Shown here piece after piece: positions 45,417 to 58,043 of a DNA stretch of 64,000 nt. A program made the translations under genes and the position numbers. The stretch comes from Sporothrix humicola. Taxonomy: Eukaryota > Ascomycota > Sordariomycetes > Ophiostomatales > Ophiostomataceae. The number at the start of each line of letters is the position of its first letter. Positions within the stretch are counted from its first letter, which is position 1. Where the stretch lies: the NCBI GenBank assembly GCA_021396245.1, contig WNYE01000035.1, positions 248,001 to 312,000 on the forward strand, read 5' to 3'. The notes below the pieces were generated by a model. The model saw only the letters and a program-made list of their open reading frames with translations. It was not told the DNA's origin and ran no database searches.

Positions 45417-47620
45417 GCGCCTCTCAAGGGGATATCTCGGGATGCCCTTGTTTTTGTCCCCTTCTGGTCTGCTGCCGCCGTGTTTTGTATGATGCCATTT
45501 TTGTTCAGCCAACTTATACTCCCTCGGTTCTCGTCTTACTGTACGTTTGTTGCTGTTTTCGTTTCCATCTTCTCTTCTGCAGGCGCACACAAGAGCCTTC
45601 CTTGATCTAACAAAAAAAGTTGCCATAGCCTGCTTTGAATGCCCACTGTCGCTTTCATCTCTGTTTTTTTTTCCTATTTGTTTTCAGTATCTGGCTTCAT
45701 ATTGTTCATTGGCTTATCGTTTTTGGTTGATCTTACCCTCATGTCCAATCCCGCATTGTCTTTTTTCTGCAGTGCCATTTTGGTTAGCATTTTGTACTGC
45801 TTTGTTGTCACTCTGCTTCATATCCCTTTTGGCCCGCATCTTTTCTTTGAACCCAGCCCCCCATGAAGACACCACGATGTCCAAGAACCAAAAAAAAAAG
45901 ACATTTTCGTTTGGCCGGCAACGACCGATAATATATTCAGTTTCCAACAAGCTTTCAGTACTGGCCGTTCAGTTTCATTGTGGTCGCAGGATGTGACTGC
46001 TGCATACTATGTGAAAGGGGTGATGTAGAAAATAAAAGGAAACTAGGAGCTGTTGGCTGTATCTTATATATTATTTTTTGTATTGTCGTATAATCCTGTG
46101 CTGTCGACAGAGTGTGTACGGTCCGAGACGAGGCCAATCTCATGACGACACTTCGCAGGAATTGCAAGATACGTGGACAGCCTCGTGCTTCGCGGTGTGG
46201 GTGCCTGCTTTGGCTAGGTTTGCCGACCGCCTATTTATGTTAGCATTGTCAACCATACGATTCCATGTCATGCACACCGAGTCAAGTCTTGTTTCCGAGA
46301 AAGGAAAAATGCCAGCGCATCCTGCATCGGGCAGTAATAAACGTTTGGAGCATGCGTATAAATTTGGTAAACGGGAAAGGAAGTGCGTTTTTTTTTTAAC
46401 GAACTGCCAGCCACATAATTGGCTAGCTACTTATTAGCTATGAATGATTTTATACCGAGATCATGACTTCCACATCATGGTCGTATTAACGAGTGCGTGG
46501 AATCTTAAAAGGCAAACTGTAGTCTTAAAACGTAAAATTAATACTCACGCCGCGTTTTTGTTCTCTCTTGTTCTCCTTTTTTACCCTTATATTCCTCGCC
46601 TAAAAATACATACATACCTTAATATCAGACAACAAAAACCATAACAAGATGCCGAGAAGTAAAGAAGTTCACCACACAAAAAAGCCTATAATACGAGGAG
46701 ATGCCACATTTGTCTGCCTCTTTGGGGGCTTCAAGAGACTCAGGTCTGTCGTATCAAAACAGGTGTATAATCTGGGGAACGCAAAGAATGCAACTCCCGG
46801 CTTTTGTTAAGGTGCAAAATGAGAGGAGAAGTCATCTTCACGTTCTCAGATCAAGCAAGGGTTCGTTTGTTTAATTCTAAACCGAAAGCTCAGAACCACT
46901 GCCCAACGCTATTTTAAAAGAGAGAAGACATACGATCCGCGTTGCATCATAGGAAGACCTGTGCTTCCATGTAAATGGCTCCCGAGCAGACGTTGGCACG
47001 TGCACATAGTAAAAACACACATATTTTGTGTCTGTCGACAAAGCCTGCCTTTTTATAAGCGGAGACGGGCGGGTTTTTGGTGGCTTGATTCCCGTTCGAT
47101 CTCTCGCTGCACTTGCCAAAATCAGCTAACACAACAGGGCTCTTCTAGGGAGCTTTGGCACGCAGCTGCCCTAACGGCAACTCCTTTTTTTCCGATGCTG
47201 GGCCTTCCAACTTGAAGCTGTCTGACGTCTCTCTCCAAATATTCTGCTTTTCTCGAACGCGACCTCCTCTTCCGACACGCGCAGCATCCAGGCACTCTCC
47301 CGACGACGGTAGGAACAGAAGCGAACGGCTTTGACGACCGGCACATACGCCGCTTCTATTATCTTCTCATCCAGGTACCGGACCTGCCACGAGCACTGTG
47401 ACTAAAGGCACCAACCAGGCACCCGCGAAAAGCCGCCCTGAACGGCCCCCTTTCCCAACAAACGCGATACTCCTCACGTCACATGCCAACAACTGCCAGA
47501 TAGCCGTCACCAACAACTTATAGTCTGGTCACTACGACGCACCTCAGCTGAGCCTCGACTTTCTTCCTACATCACACCTCCTGATCCAGACAGCTCTTGC
47601 TGCAGTGCATATCGTGGACC
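45417..47620. other. Intergenic, ARL8 to small membrane-protein gene
   Basis: A T-rich ARL8 3' region runs to about 45900, AT-rich sequence follows to about 46900, and a mixed promoter for the next gene lies at about 47150-47620. A CACGTG lies near 46998. The frame at 45547-45996 is hydrophobic only because the DNA is T-rich, and it is not accepted as a gene. Confidence 0.5.
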
Positions 47621-48071
47621 ATGGCGTCCGAAGCTTCCGGGTTGCTGGACTCGTGGCTGTTGAAGCTGCTACAATCGGTTTTCTTTCCACAAAGCCCGTA
47701 CCTTGTCGTGCGCATCATATCTGGCGTTTTTGTTAGTTTTTAAGACTCTTCCCCCCTCATCAACCGGATCATCTTTCTCTGGACACATAACTAACTGCTC
47801 TGTCTCTCCACGACAGGCCGCTCTTGGAATCGCATTCGTCTTCCCGATCATATCCCTTGTTGTTTTCGATGTCGGTCTTTGGCTTTGGCGACTTTATTCA
47901 GTTAACCGCAACGCCTATCTGAGGCGACAGCAACAAGAACAGTACCAGCAGAGACTGTTACGAGAGCAGCGGCGGGTGTTAAGAAAGCAGCAGCAAGAGC
48001 AACAACAGCAGCAGCAACAGAGGCCAAAAGATACCACAGGAGAAGCTACGACTACACCGGCCAGCCGATAG
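47621..48071 (+). CDS. Small membrane protein with Gln/Arg-rich tail
   Basis: Two exons, 47621-47731 and 47817-48071, encode 121 aa. The 85-nt intron has donor GTTAGT, branch CTAAC and acceptor CAG, and joins in phase 0 (ISGVF/AALGIAF). The start context is ACCATGG. I do not recognise the family. Residues about 8-22 look amphipathic, about 38-60 (GIAFVFPIISLVVFDVGLWL) form a membrane segment, and the rest is a charged tail dominated by Gln, Arg and Glu, predicted to be helical. The signals for start, splice and stop are good. Its 3' end lies 267 bases from the 3' end of HOM6, so the two converge. Function is unknown. Confidence 0.75.
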
Positions 48072-48338
48072 CACAACACACATGAGAGACCACTGCTCTC
48101 GTTTTATTTTATTTTTCCCTCCTCATTATTACCTATCAGCAATGCCCGGCGCAACCTGGATGCCGACTAATATAAATCACGAAAACAGCAATGTCATGAA
48201 GGCACCCTCAGATGCCAATAAGTTTACAAATCGGAAACCGGTGTTTATTTCTATAATCATTTTTGTGTTCCTATGCTCCCTTTTTTATCCAACTGTGATG
48301 GCGTTTTTTATGATTTCCGATCTTGTAGGCACTGCCGT

Positions 48339-49667
48339 TTATGCAATCTGCGACAGGACCTTGATCAGATCGCCGGTCACACCCATGGCAGTCACCTCGC
48401 CACCGGCACCAGCGCCCTGGATGATGAGCGGGTTGCTGCCGTACCGCTTCGTGTAGAAGCTGAAGATGTTGTCGCTGCCCTTGAGCGCGGCAAAGGGGTG
48501 CGACCGGTCAAACGACTGCAGACCGACCTTAAGCGTCTGGCTGGGCACATCGACGCTGCCGACGTACCGCAGAACCTTGCCCTCCTTCTCGGCGGCGGCC
48601 TTGAGCTCCTCCATCTGCGCATCGAACTGTGGCAGCTTCTCAAGGTACTCGTCGCCGCTGGCCACAGACTCGAGCTCCTTGGGGATCAGGCTCTCGACGG
48701 GGAAGGCCGTGGGCGACTCAACGGGCAGGCCAGCCAGGCGGGCCAGGATGGTCAGCTTGCGGGCGACATCCATGCCGTTGAGGTCGTCACGCGGGTCGGG
48801 CTCCGTGTAGCCGAGCTCCTTTGCCTTGGCGACCTCGGCCGACCACTTGCCGGCGGCAGCGCCCGAGGGGTTGGCGGGCGCGAAGGAGTTGAACAGGAAG
48901 GACAGGGTGCCGCTGAAGATACCCTCGACCTTGGTGATCTGGTCACCGGTCTCAACGAGGTCCTTGACGGTCGAGATGAGCGGCAGGCCGGCGCCGCACG
49001 AGGCCTCATGGTAGACCTTGGCGCCCGAGGTGGCGGCGGACGTGAAGATGTCCTGCCAGTGCTTGTACGAGCCGGTGAAGGCCTTCTTGTTGGGCGTCAC
49101 GATGCTGATGCCGCGGCTGAGGATCAGCGGGTAGGCGTCAGCGACATCCTCGGAGCTGGTGTTGTCGACGAGGACGACCTTGGCCGGGGCGGCAGCGAGG
49201 TAGTCGGCGAGGGCCGGGATGGCAAGCGGGGTCTGGGTGGAGGCAGCAAGGCTGTCAAGGGCACCGGTGATGCTGACGTCGCCGTAGTCCTTGTTGTACA
49301 CGGCCTTTTTGCTGGTCGTGATGTAGCAGAGGCTGAGGCGGGTGGCTGGGCGGCGAGCGGCGAGATCGGCGAGCTGGCCGAGGAAACACTTGCCAACGCC
49401 GCCGGCGCCTATGAGTCAAAAGCCATTATGTTAATATAGGCGAGGTATTCTTACAGAGAGTTCGTGTTCAATTGGATGCATTTAACAATAAGCAATCACA
49501 GGTGGCCAACCACCAGGGCAAAGCTTTGGGGCACGCGTCGGGCAACTAACTGGGCAGTGCACAGATGCGCCCGCGTAAAAGAACAAAAAAAGGGCACACT
49601 ATTACAGCAAAGGCGGGGGAGGGGCAGTACCAATGATGGCAATAAACACCCGATGCTGGGTCGCCAT
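48339..49667 (-). CDS. HOM6: Homoserine dehydrogenase
   Basis: This enzyme reduces aspartate semialdehyde to homoserine with NAD(P)H, the branch step toward threonine and methionine, in the cytosol. Two exons, 49667-49631 and 49408-48339, encode 368 aa (yeast Hom6 359). The 222-nt intron is phase 1 and splits the first glycine codon of the Rossmann loop IIGAGGVGKCF. Other landmarks are VDNTSSEDVA, the TPNKKAF lysine region, SCGAGLPLIST, EGIFSGTLSFLFN, and the catalytic-site segment EPDPRDDLNGMDVARKLTIL. The end is GAGAGGEVTAMGVTGDLIKV. It is monofunctional, without an aspartokinase domain, as usual in fungi. Confidence 0.97.
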
Positions 49668-51463
49668 TGTATGTAAATGATTTTGGAGTGAGTTGACCGA
49701 AAGGGGGAGCTGATATCGACCGTTGGAAGAGATGTGTGGAAGCTCGAATAGCTGGCGGATTTGAGATATGTCGTTTGGTGTTGGATAATTGATCGGTTTG
49801 TACAGGGTTAGAAAGTAAAGCGACGGCTGAGCCTTCTGCGATTTGGTAGATTAAAGTGGATGCAACGAGTGCGATGACGGAGGTCTTTTTCTTCTTCTTA
49901 GTGCCATTGCCATTTGCTCTTTCCTGTCCAGTTCAAGTTTGGCGCGGTGGACAGACCACTTGCAGCATGTGCTGAACAGCGAGTGGGAAGGAACTTGCAG
50001 AAGGGCGGAAGGTGCAATCGGTGTACCTTTGGAATCAGCGGTGTCTTGTGGCTGTCGGCCTGCCGAGAACACAGCCACTTAAAAGTGGAACGCTATGGGT
50101 AGGTTTTGACAGCTCATGCCCTCTTCTTTGTCTTTTGAAGGACGAAGTATGGCTTGTGGTGTATCACGAATTACGAGCATCAGACTAAAAGTATCGCGAA
50201 ATCTTCTTTCAAGTCACAACGTCGCTTCAATCTCACATTCTGTGTTCGGCTTGCAATGCGAGTCTTCTTTGTCTGTTGGTTATGCCTTGACATGGATTTG
50301 GGGGTTTGATGTCTGGTTTAAAGAGAGAAAAAAATCGGTCAAATTTGAAGTCAATATTCGACGGTGCATCCCACTTAAACATGCCAAGCCCCCCAAGGAG
50401 GGAAAGAGCGACAGAGGAAAAGAGGAGACCTGAACAAAACGAGCAGAACGAGCGCAAAGGAGCGCCCGAATTAAAATGAATGTGGCAGCAAGACGCGAAG
50501 CCACAGGATGCGAGCAAAGAGTCGACGCCGAAAACCTAAACGCAAAGAAACTTTTCGGTCACTGGCCTTGCCGTCGGCGCTGTGGCTGGTTCTGCTCGTG
50601 CTGTTCGAGAAGCATTTTGGAATTGTCGCATGGGACAGTCCTGTGCTCTTTCCTTCCGTGGATCCAGTTTGCATGTTGCATTCGGCAATCACGAAGGGGG
50701 TCTTTCCGTGGTTTCAGCAATGTTGTGTAATACTGGGCTGCTTGTTTTGGCTGAAGCGACGTCACCAGGCTGTGTATGTGAGTTTGGTGTGATTTTGGAT
50801 GGGCTCATGGCCTGGTCGCCCTACGGCCGTGCCGCCCTACGGCTGCCTGTCTGCAGGGCAAAAAGGCACTGTAAAAAGTGACCCTAGGGGCAGGCACAGC
50901 AGGCTGACAACTACCATAGCCACGACTTTACGACCTGAGCGATCAGCCGACGGCGGCGACGCTAAAGAAATCCGCCAGTGCAGAGCTGCTCCTAAGTGCG
51001 AGGATGTGGGAGATTCGTTTGCTTGAGTGAGTCGAAAGGCCCCGGTGACGCAGCCCAAAGAGGGAATCGAGTCTGGAACGCGCAGTTTGCCCCCCAGAGA
51101 TCTGGAGCTAGTGCAGTGATTCCAGTGCTAAAACGCCTGTGCCCACCTCCCCATCGTTCTCTCGGGTCCCATAGTTACGGCAACTGCACCTACTCAGCAC
51201 GCCTCTCCCGATTTCCTTTTTATTGTCGTTGTTCCGCCCGCATTCTTTGCTCATCTTGTTTTGCCCTTCTCTCCCTTCTCCATCCTCCGCATTTTGCGTC
51301 TGCATCAATTCTGCATATCTTGTGCCCATCATTCGCACATAGAAAAGGCGTTCGCTTAACCAACATCGACTTCGGCCTGCTCTATCATCGCCATTTCGAA
51401 CCCCGATTTCATTGTCGACTCCCCTTTTTCTTTTCCTCGCCCTCCTTTTCTTCCTTCGTCACA
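49668..51463. other. Divergent intergenic, HOM6 / RCR-like
   Basis: The HOM6 promoter is at the left. A GA-rich stretch lies at about 50310-50470. At about 51190-51463 there is a C/T-rich leader directly before the RCR-like ATG. No gene is seen between them. Confidence 0.5.
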
Positions 51464-52046
51464 ATGGCGCCAGCGCACGAGATGGTTGCTGCGCTCGGGG
51501 GCCGGTAAGTGATATTTTGTACTCCTCTGGAAGCTCGCACTGCTTTTGGTGCTCCGTTGTATTTTGTTTCCTTTTGCTAACACTTCGTCCTCTTGCAGCG
51601 CTTACTGCCCATCCGGGTACTACTACAGCGACGGCTACTGCTACCGTAACTCTAGCTGGTACGGCTGGGGTCGCTGGGTTCTCGTTGGCGTTCTCATCTT
51701 CGTCTTCTTCCTCTTCCTGCTGCTCATGAGCCGCCGCGTCCGTCGCCAGCGTCGCCAGGGCGCAACGCCGGCTTACGGCACCAGCTGGATGGGCTGGGGT
51801 CAGCAGCAGCAGCAGTACAACAACCCACAGAACTACGCTGCTCCCCCGCCGCAGTACAGCCAGCAGCCCCAGACCGAGCCTCAGTATACCGGCGGTACCT
51901 ACAACAGCAACCAGGGCTACTACGGCCAGAACACCGGCACTTACAACAACGACATCCCGCAGCAGCCTGCCAACACTTACTACCCAACCCGCGACGTTAA
52001 CGCCGACTACGCGCCACCGGAGGGCCCCCCGCCGTCCAAGAGATAA
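51464..52046 (+). CDS. RCR-family membrane protein (chitin deposition/trafficking)
   Basis: This resembles yeast Rcr1/Rcr2, single-pass proteins that affect chitin deposition and sort plasma-membrane cargo with the ubiquitin ligase Rsp5. Two exons, 51464-51504 and 51599-52046, encode 162 aa. The 94-nt intron has GTAAGT, CTAAC and CAG, phase CG/C. A short lumenal part (CPSGYYYSDGYCYRNSSW) precedes a membrane segment at about 38-57 (VLVGVLIFVFFLFLLLM). A basic stop (RRVRRQRRQ) and a Gln/Tyr/Pro-rich cytosolic tail follow. Residues 97-100 are PPQY, a PPxY site of the kind that binds Rsp5 WW domains. No signal peptide is evident, so the membrane segment must act as the anchor. Confidence 0.87.
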
Positions 52047-55000
52047 GGGGTGGTTGACGGCTGAACGGAAACGGATTGTACGATGCTGGGAGCGTGAGAC
52101 GGTACACGGTACGACTCTCGTGATACCATGACGCGATGAGTCGTTACGCGCCTGGCTCGCTTTTGAATGGAGAAGCGGTTGGCCACGCGCATGAGAATGG
52201 GATGGCCGGCGACGAACAAGTTTGGGATACCTGGACTTGATGCGTGCGTGGTATGGCTTTGGATTTGTGTTTTGCAGGGATGGCAGTTGGCGACGATATT
52301 GCCGTATTGTCTCGCTATCCTATCTCCCGCCCTGACTTGTTTTATGTCTTTGTTTACGACGCCTGCTTTTATTCCCCTTGTTTGTTTTACTATTTATTTA
52401 TGGCGTCTGGGAAACACCAAATGGAAGAAAGGCTACCTTTTGTGGCCAAGAATAAGAATCTAATCATATCTCAGAATCTATTTTTTTCTCTCTTTTTTTG
52501 GAACCTCCTCTGCTCAATAATACCATGAATCATTGTCTTTCTGCATATGAGCGTGGGCACTACCACTATTATATCAACAAACGCATACGTCTCACCACGC
52601 TTGGCCAACGTAAGCGGCTAAGGCCCGAGCCTTCAGCCTTGCACCAACTACTGATGGATCTCATAGGGAGCGAGCTGCGACAAGTCTGAGGCTTATTGTT
52701 TTTCAATTTATATGCCCCGAATTCAGCCTGGTGCTTTAACGACAGTTCACGGTTGTCATTATCGATGACAGGGTATACATTAACAAATGAATAAGTCAAA
52801 CCAGAAAGAAAAGATTCTTCTCAAGGACAGGATGGCCCAAATGAACACTCCGATCTTGTACTTTGTACACAGAAATGTGGTGATCCTGCATGTCTTGTCG
52901 AACGGATGATCCCACCAACTGGCTGGGAGGCCGCCCGAACTGTTGGGCGACACGTAATATGGAGTAATAAAGGTCTGTGGATTTGAAAACCTGCAGCCTA
53001 ATCTGTGGAGGACAAACCCATGCAGGTCACGTTATCGCCAAGTGCCGACTCCCCATAAAAACGCGATTTTTAGTGTGGCGTTCGTTGTCAACGCCACAGG
53101 AGTACATTTGGTTGCAGGTCGAAATGGCTGCGAATGGCAAAAGAGCGACGAGATGGGGCCATCTGTCAAACGAACGCATTTCGATTTGACAGTTGAGTAC
53201 GCGCCATCAACGGAGGCTGACAGTCGCGCTTTTAACCTTGCCTCTTGCGTTGCAGAAATTAAGCTTGGATTTCCCCCGGTTCAAGAAGGAAGCCTTGCAA
53301 GCCTGCAATTTCACAACAAACATCTTGTGCTCCAGGATCCCAGCTTGAGCAGAAAAGGCGACTGGAGCAAAAGTACGGCGTATTTCAGAGCAATACTCCG
53401 TACTCCATACTGAGAAAGACGGAAGAAACCCATTCGAGTCATTAATACTCGAAACCCCTGCAACCCACCAAACCAAGGGGAAAGGCAGGATCTCCTCTCA
53501 TCTGTTCATGCCGTTTTCCTTGGTCTTCTGCTTCCTTTCTGTGCCCTTTGCCCACTGCCTTTTACCACTGTGGCACTGAGTGAGTGTTTCGTGTTCCAAC
53601 CAGCCCAGCCGTTCCTTGGCTGTTTCTTCCCTTGTTGTCCTCTTCTTTTGCCCCCTCTTGCCTCTCAGCTGTCTGTCAAATTCCAGACTGCTTTTTGCCC
53701 TCTCTGTCTTGGCTCTTCCAAGGGTTGAAGTTAACCACCAACCACCAGGCTCTTTGCCCTTGGCTGCTAGGGCCTCTTGGCCTTGTTGGTCCTTTCTCTT
53801 GGTTTTCCCTTCCTGCCGAGCCTGCCTGCTTTTCGCACTGGATTTTCTGGGCAGTCGCCAAATGACGATAACCAAGTACTCCGTATCCCGGCATAGCCTG
53901 CCCCTCATCCTTGGCCACAGGACACGGCACTTACGATGTATCTCACTTCGTATCTGACCAACCTCACGGAGACTCGACTGTGACTTGCTTTTTATTCGCA
54001 CCGTTTCGGGCTCAATAAGGACCTCGTCCGGCACAAGAGGCAAGACTTTTATTTTAGTCTGCGACTCGTCTGCTGGGCTGTGGCTTTGCTCCCGAAGACG
54101 AGAAAAACGTCCTAGTGGCGTCGAATTGTGTTGTTCGTCGTATCAGCGTCGACACGAAATGCCAGCAGGCCGTTTTTGCGGCGCACTTGGTGGCAGGCTA
54201 GCTGTTAGTTGCTTTACTTCGCGGGCACCTGTTCCTATTTTTGTTTGTCGTGGCCAAATATTTTGCTTCCGCCGGCCGTTTTGCAGCAATTCTGACCGCC
54301 TGCGCTGCTGGCGGAGTCTGAGTCTGAGCCTGTTTTTTGTTTGTTTTCTTTGCAGCCTTCTGTTGGCCTTTTTTGCCTGCTGCCTTGCCTCTTCCTTGAA
54401 ATGCACTGCGCGTTTGTTCCTTTTCTTAGAAACAGGATGACAGGTCGGTGTGTGTTCCCGTATTCTTTGACCTGGAAATGTCGAGTGCTGAATGGTCATC
54501 CAATGTTTTCTCACAGCCTCACAGCCACCTCCATGTGGCAAGGGTCGTTGGAATTCGCATCTGGTTCAGCAGGAATGTGCGATTGCCAGGATCGAAACGG
54601 TGACAACGCCGCCCGTAATTTGGCGATAATACACAGTAGAAAGGTCGCTGTGATGCCATAATAGGCCGTGAACGCCAGGCAGTTTGGCGCAAAGCCCAGC
54701 CCCCTTTCTCTGCATGCCGCGCCCCTGCGCAGCGCACCTTGCATCATTCCTTTCGAGAATTCCGTTTACCGTTTTCGCTTGGTTTCGCTGTCTGTGCAAA
54801 TAGCCACCGTCTTTTTAGCGCGCTTAGTTTCTGCTGGATGTCACCCGTTCTTGTGTACGTCGTACCTTTTGCGCTCATTCCTCGCTTCTCCAGAGAGCGT
54901 GGGACCGTCCCGTCGACGGTGCCCACAACGGCCAGGAGCAATGGGGCGCACCAAACCCTTTTCGTCGCTCTCTCCTCTCCAGGGTCCCAAAGATATCTCA

Positions 55001-56250
55001 CATCAAGTGGACCTGCACCTGCAAAACAGCGCTTTTGAGTGGACCAAGCGCCTTCCGTCCTTGTACCTGCATCCCATGCCTGCCGCTACTTCCCCCTTTC
55101 CCAGTCTCCCAGTCTGTCTTCATCCCCTCCATTCCTCGCGAGGGCTTTGCGCCCGATCCCCGACCCCTGAATCTGGGTCGGCTTTTTTGTCTTCTTTTCT
55201 TTTTGTGTTCACGCCTTGGGCTCTGCAACTCGTCTGGTCTGCTCACTTCTTCAAATCAAAGTGCGTTTTGGGTATTTTTGTCCTACCATTTTTTGACAAT
55301 CCCATTTCCACACCCAGGCAGTGTCGTCGATCCGATTTTCTTTTCCATTGTTTCTTCTCCGTTTTCTTTTTACATCTTTTCTGGTTTCCCCTTTCTCTTT
55401 TTCTCTTTTCTTCTTTTGCGCTGGGTTTCTGTGGCTTGCTCACCTTCTTTTCCTTTCTTTGTCGTCTGGTTACTGCTTTGTCCGTCTTCTTCCCACCTCC
55501 CTTTCTTCCTCTGCCTCCTCTTTTTCTCTCTTTTCTTCTCTCTTCTCCTTCTTTTCTCTCACAAGCGCCGACTTCTCGACGCCCATTGAGCCTCATTGAG
55601 CCTCATTTCACGACAATATCTTCGAACACAGCTCGCATTATTCCACGGCTCCGTTTCTCGAACATCCACACGGCCGAGAAATACAAAGGAACGAGTTCGA
55701 CGCGAGCCGCCTTGTATTATTACAATTACGCCGCCGCCATATACTTATACATATACGCCTCGAAGAGCCATAGGAAACAGGCCATATCAAGCGATCCTTC
55801 TCCCTACGATCCGAAGCTACGAAAAACCGACCTGTCTTGCATTTAGCCTGATACTCCCACACTCTCGCTCATCCACATTGTCTTGTTCTTTTTCTTTTTC
55901 TTTTCGACACCGCACTGCAGAAATAGCTGGGGAAGCGCCGAGCAAACAAACGACCTATAGACGATAATCTTGGATACATCTTCATTTGATGTTTCCCAGA
56001 AAAACACTTGTGTCGACTACTACCATCCTACTCGACCTCCGTCTCCTTCCCGTACTCGAAACCACTTATGAGAATGGGGCCGGCCCTGACGAATCTCGAG
56101 TGACGACATTCTTTTCCCATCCCCTCAAAGGCTCGAGACCTCTCTCCAGCCAGGGCACCACGGATCTGTCGACTTTAGCTTTAGTCGTGGGAACACCTCG
56201 CATTCATTCCCCCCCTTTTTATTTCTATTTTGCTCACACGTTCGCCCAAC
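52047..56250. other. 4.2-kb intergenic region
   Basis: It holds the RCR-like 3' UTR, then mixed sequence with TACTCCGTA at 53394-53402 and 53877-53885. Strongly C/T-rich DNA at about 54900-55920 probably belongs to the promoter or leader of the gene at 56251. A 392-codon frame at 54668-55846 crosses this tract but reads as Ser/Phe/Leu/Pro-rich low complexity, and I do not accept it as coding. Confidence 0.5.
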
Positions 56251-58043
56251 ATGCCGACCATCGATGTGGCAATGGTTCGGAGCGTGGCCACGAGAAGGAG
56301 TTTTCTGGACGTCCTGGCCTCTGCTCTCGGGCCTGCAATCTATGGCAGAGATGTTAATGATGTGACGAGCAAGATTACAGACGTCAAAACGGCGTTTTCC
56401 AGCTGGGACAACTGCATGAAGGCAGACTTTTGCAAGTATGTCTCCCTGACTATCCCTACTCTTTGATGGCTACTTTTTATCGGAATTTTGCAGCCAGCTA
56501 ACAATGTCGTGCTTCTAGGTGGCCCGTTATCGCGATCATCATCGTCGGCGGCTTGATTATTCTCTCCATTGTCTGGTGTATCGCCCGTTGTTTGTGCTGT
56601 GGCTTGTCGTGCTGCTGCGAATGCTGCTACTGCCTTAAGTGCTGCGGTGACTGCTGTGGCTGCTGCGACCCGCCACGCGGCAAGAGAAATAAGTACCTGG
56701 ACGAGCCGTACATTCCGCCAAACCAGGGATACCGTTCCGAAGCTCCCATGGCCACCGGTATCAGTCCGTACAAGGCACCAGTGCACGATGCCCCTCAGTA
56801 CGCCAATTTTGACGTCAGCAAGTCGGCCGGCCACGAGGATGCGCTCCCTGCTATGCCCAGCTGGGAAACAGCCGGCAGCAAGAAGGTCTATCTCGAGGAG
56901 GAGGTCGAAATGGACAACCTCAAGAAGCCAGACAACTCAGCACAGGCCGCACCTCTTTTGAACGCGCACAGCGGATCTCCGAGCCACGCAAGCCCGAGCC
57001 CGAGCCCGCTTAACAGCCCCACGCCCGTAGGTCCTTACGGCCCGTCGCGCTCACCTACCAGCAACACTCTTGGAGGCGGTCACCCTGCCGTGTCTAACGG
57101 CTATCTGGCAGCAGGTGCCATCCCGACTGCTTCTGGCGCAGGTGCTGACCCGTACGCGCGAGGCGGCCCAGGCTACGTCAGCCCTCAGCAGACCGGTGTA
57201 ATGGACTATGGCGCAGAGCTTGAGGACAACAATAACAGCAACTACGGCGGTTACGGTGCAGGCGCGATGGCTGCCGGTGCCATGGGTGCGGGTGCTATGG
57301 GTCGCCAGTCGCCTCACCAGTACAACAACCAGCGCCCTGGCTACGGTGGTGTCAGCCCGCCGCCACAGCAGCAGCAGGGTGGCTACGGCCGTCCCGGCCA
57401 AGGTCCCAACGGCGGAAGCTACTATAATGACGGATACCGCGGCAGTGCCAACAACACTCCCTCACAGGGCTATGGCATGGACCGCCGCTCGCCGCGTGTC
57501 CCCGATGTCGGCGCCATGGACAACCGGTCGCCTCGCATTCCCGACGTTGGCGGCATGGACAGCAGAGAGCCGCGCATCCCTGAGCTCGGCTCCGGCAACG
57601 AGTCGGACTACGGCGTTGCCGGCGGCCCGAATCGATACGCCAGCCCTGGCCCCTATGGCGGTTCGACCGCACGGTCTCCCGCCAACGGCCGCCCGATGAA
57701 CAACCGCGCCCCGCCACAGCGCCAGTACTCGGGCTCTGCATACGGCAGCCAGAACAACATTAGCAGCATCAACACGAACTCCAACTATAACAACAACTCT
57801 GGCCCAGCCGAGATGCCGGCCTCGCCAACCCTGCAAAACAGCGGCGGTTTTGATTTTATTGGCGGCGCCAGCCGGCCATCAGCACGCGGCCAGGATTCGT
57901 ATGGCAGCAGCAGCACCAACAACTACAACGGTGGTTATGACAGCAGCAACAGCCGCCCGCTGAACCCCACAAGCCCGCCACCGTTGCAGCAGCCGCAGCC
58001 GGACCGCCCCGGCTACCCAGGGTACCGGGCGTACCGCAGCTAA
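56251..58043 (+). CDS. Fibroin-3-related Cys-rich membrane protein (Pin2-like)
   Basis: Two exons, 56251-56435 and 56519-58043, encode 569 aa. The 83-nt intron has GTATGT and TAG, phase AA/G. A short N-terminal part holds the family signature SSWDNCMKADFCK. A membrane segment at about 64-81 (VIAIIIVGGLIILSIV) follows. Immediately after it comes a cluster of 16 cysteines within 31 residues (82-112), likely heavily palmitoylated or metal-binding. The long tail is rich in Pro, Gly, Asn, Ser and Tyr and disordered, with a three-fold 13-residue repeat (see 57477-57593). Fungal genomes annotate this type as fibroin-3 related; the layout recalls yeast Pin2, an exomer-dependent surface cargo, but orthology is inference. 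No enzymatic function is indicated. Confidence 0.85.
57477..57593 (+). repeat. Three tandem 39-nt coding repeats
   Basis: Units start at ATG 57477, 57516 and 57555 and encode MDRRSPRVPDVGA, MDNRSPRIPDVGG and MDSREPRIPELGS. They lie in the disordered tail of the fibroin-3-related protein. The spacing is exact, and substitutions preserve a charged SPR core followed by a PDVG turn. Confidence 0.93.

Noticed and set aside
45547..45996. Hydrophobic 149-codon frame after ARL8
   Set aside because: T-rich 3' region gives apparent membrane segments in any frame; no ATG-context or splice support.
54668..55846. 392-codon plus-strand frame
   Set aside because: It crosses a C/T-rich leader; the translation is Ser/Phe/Leu/Pro low complexity with no domain. 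Most likely leader DNA of the next gene.
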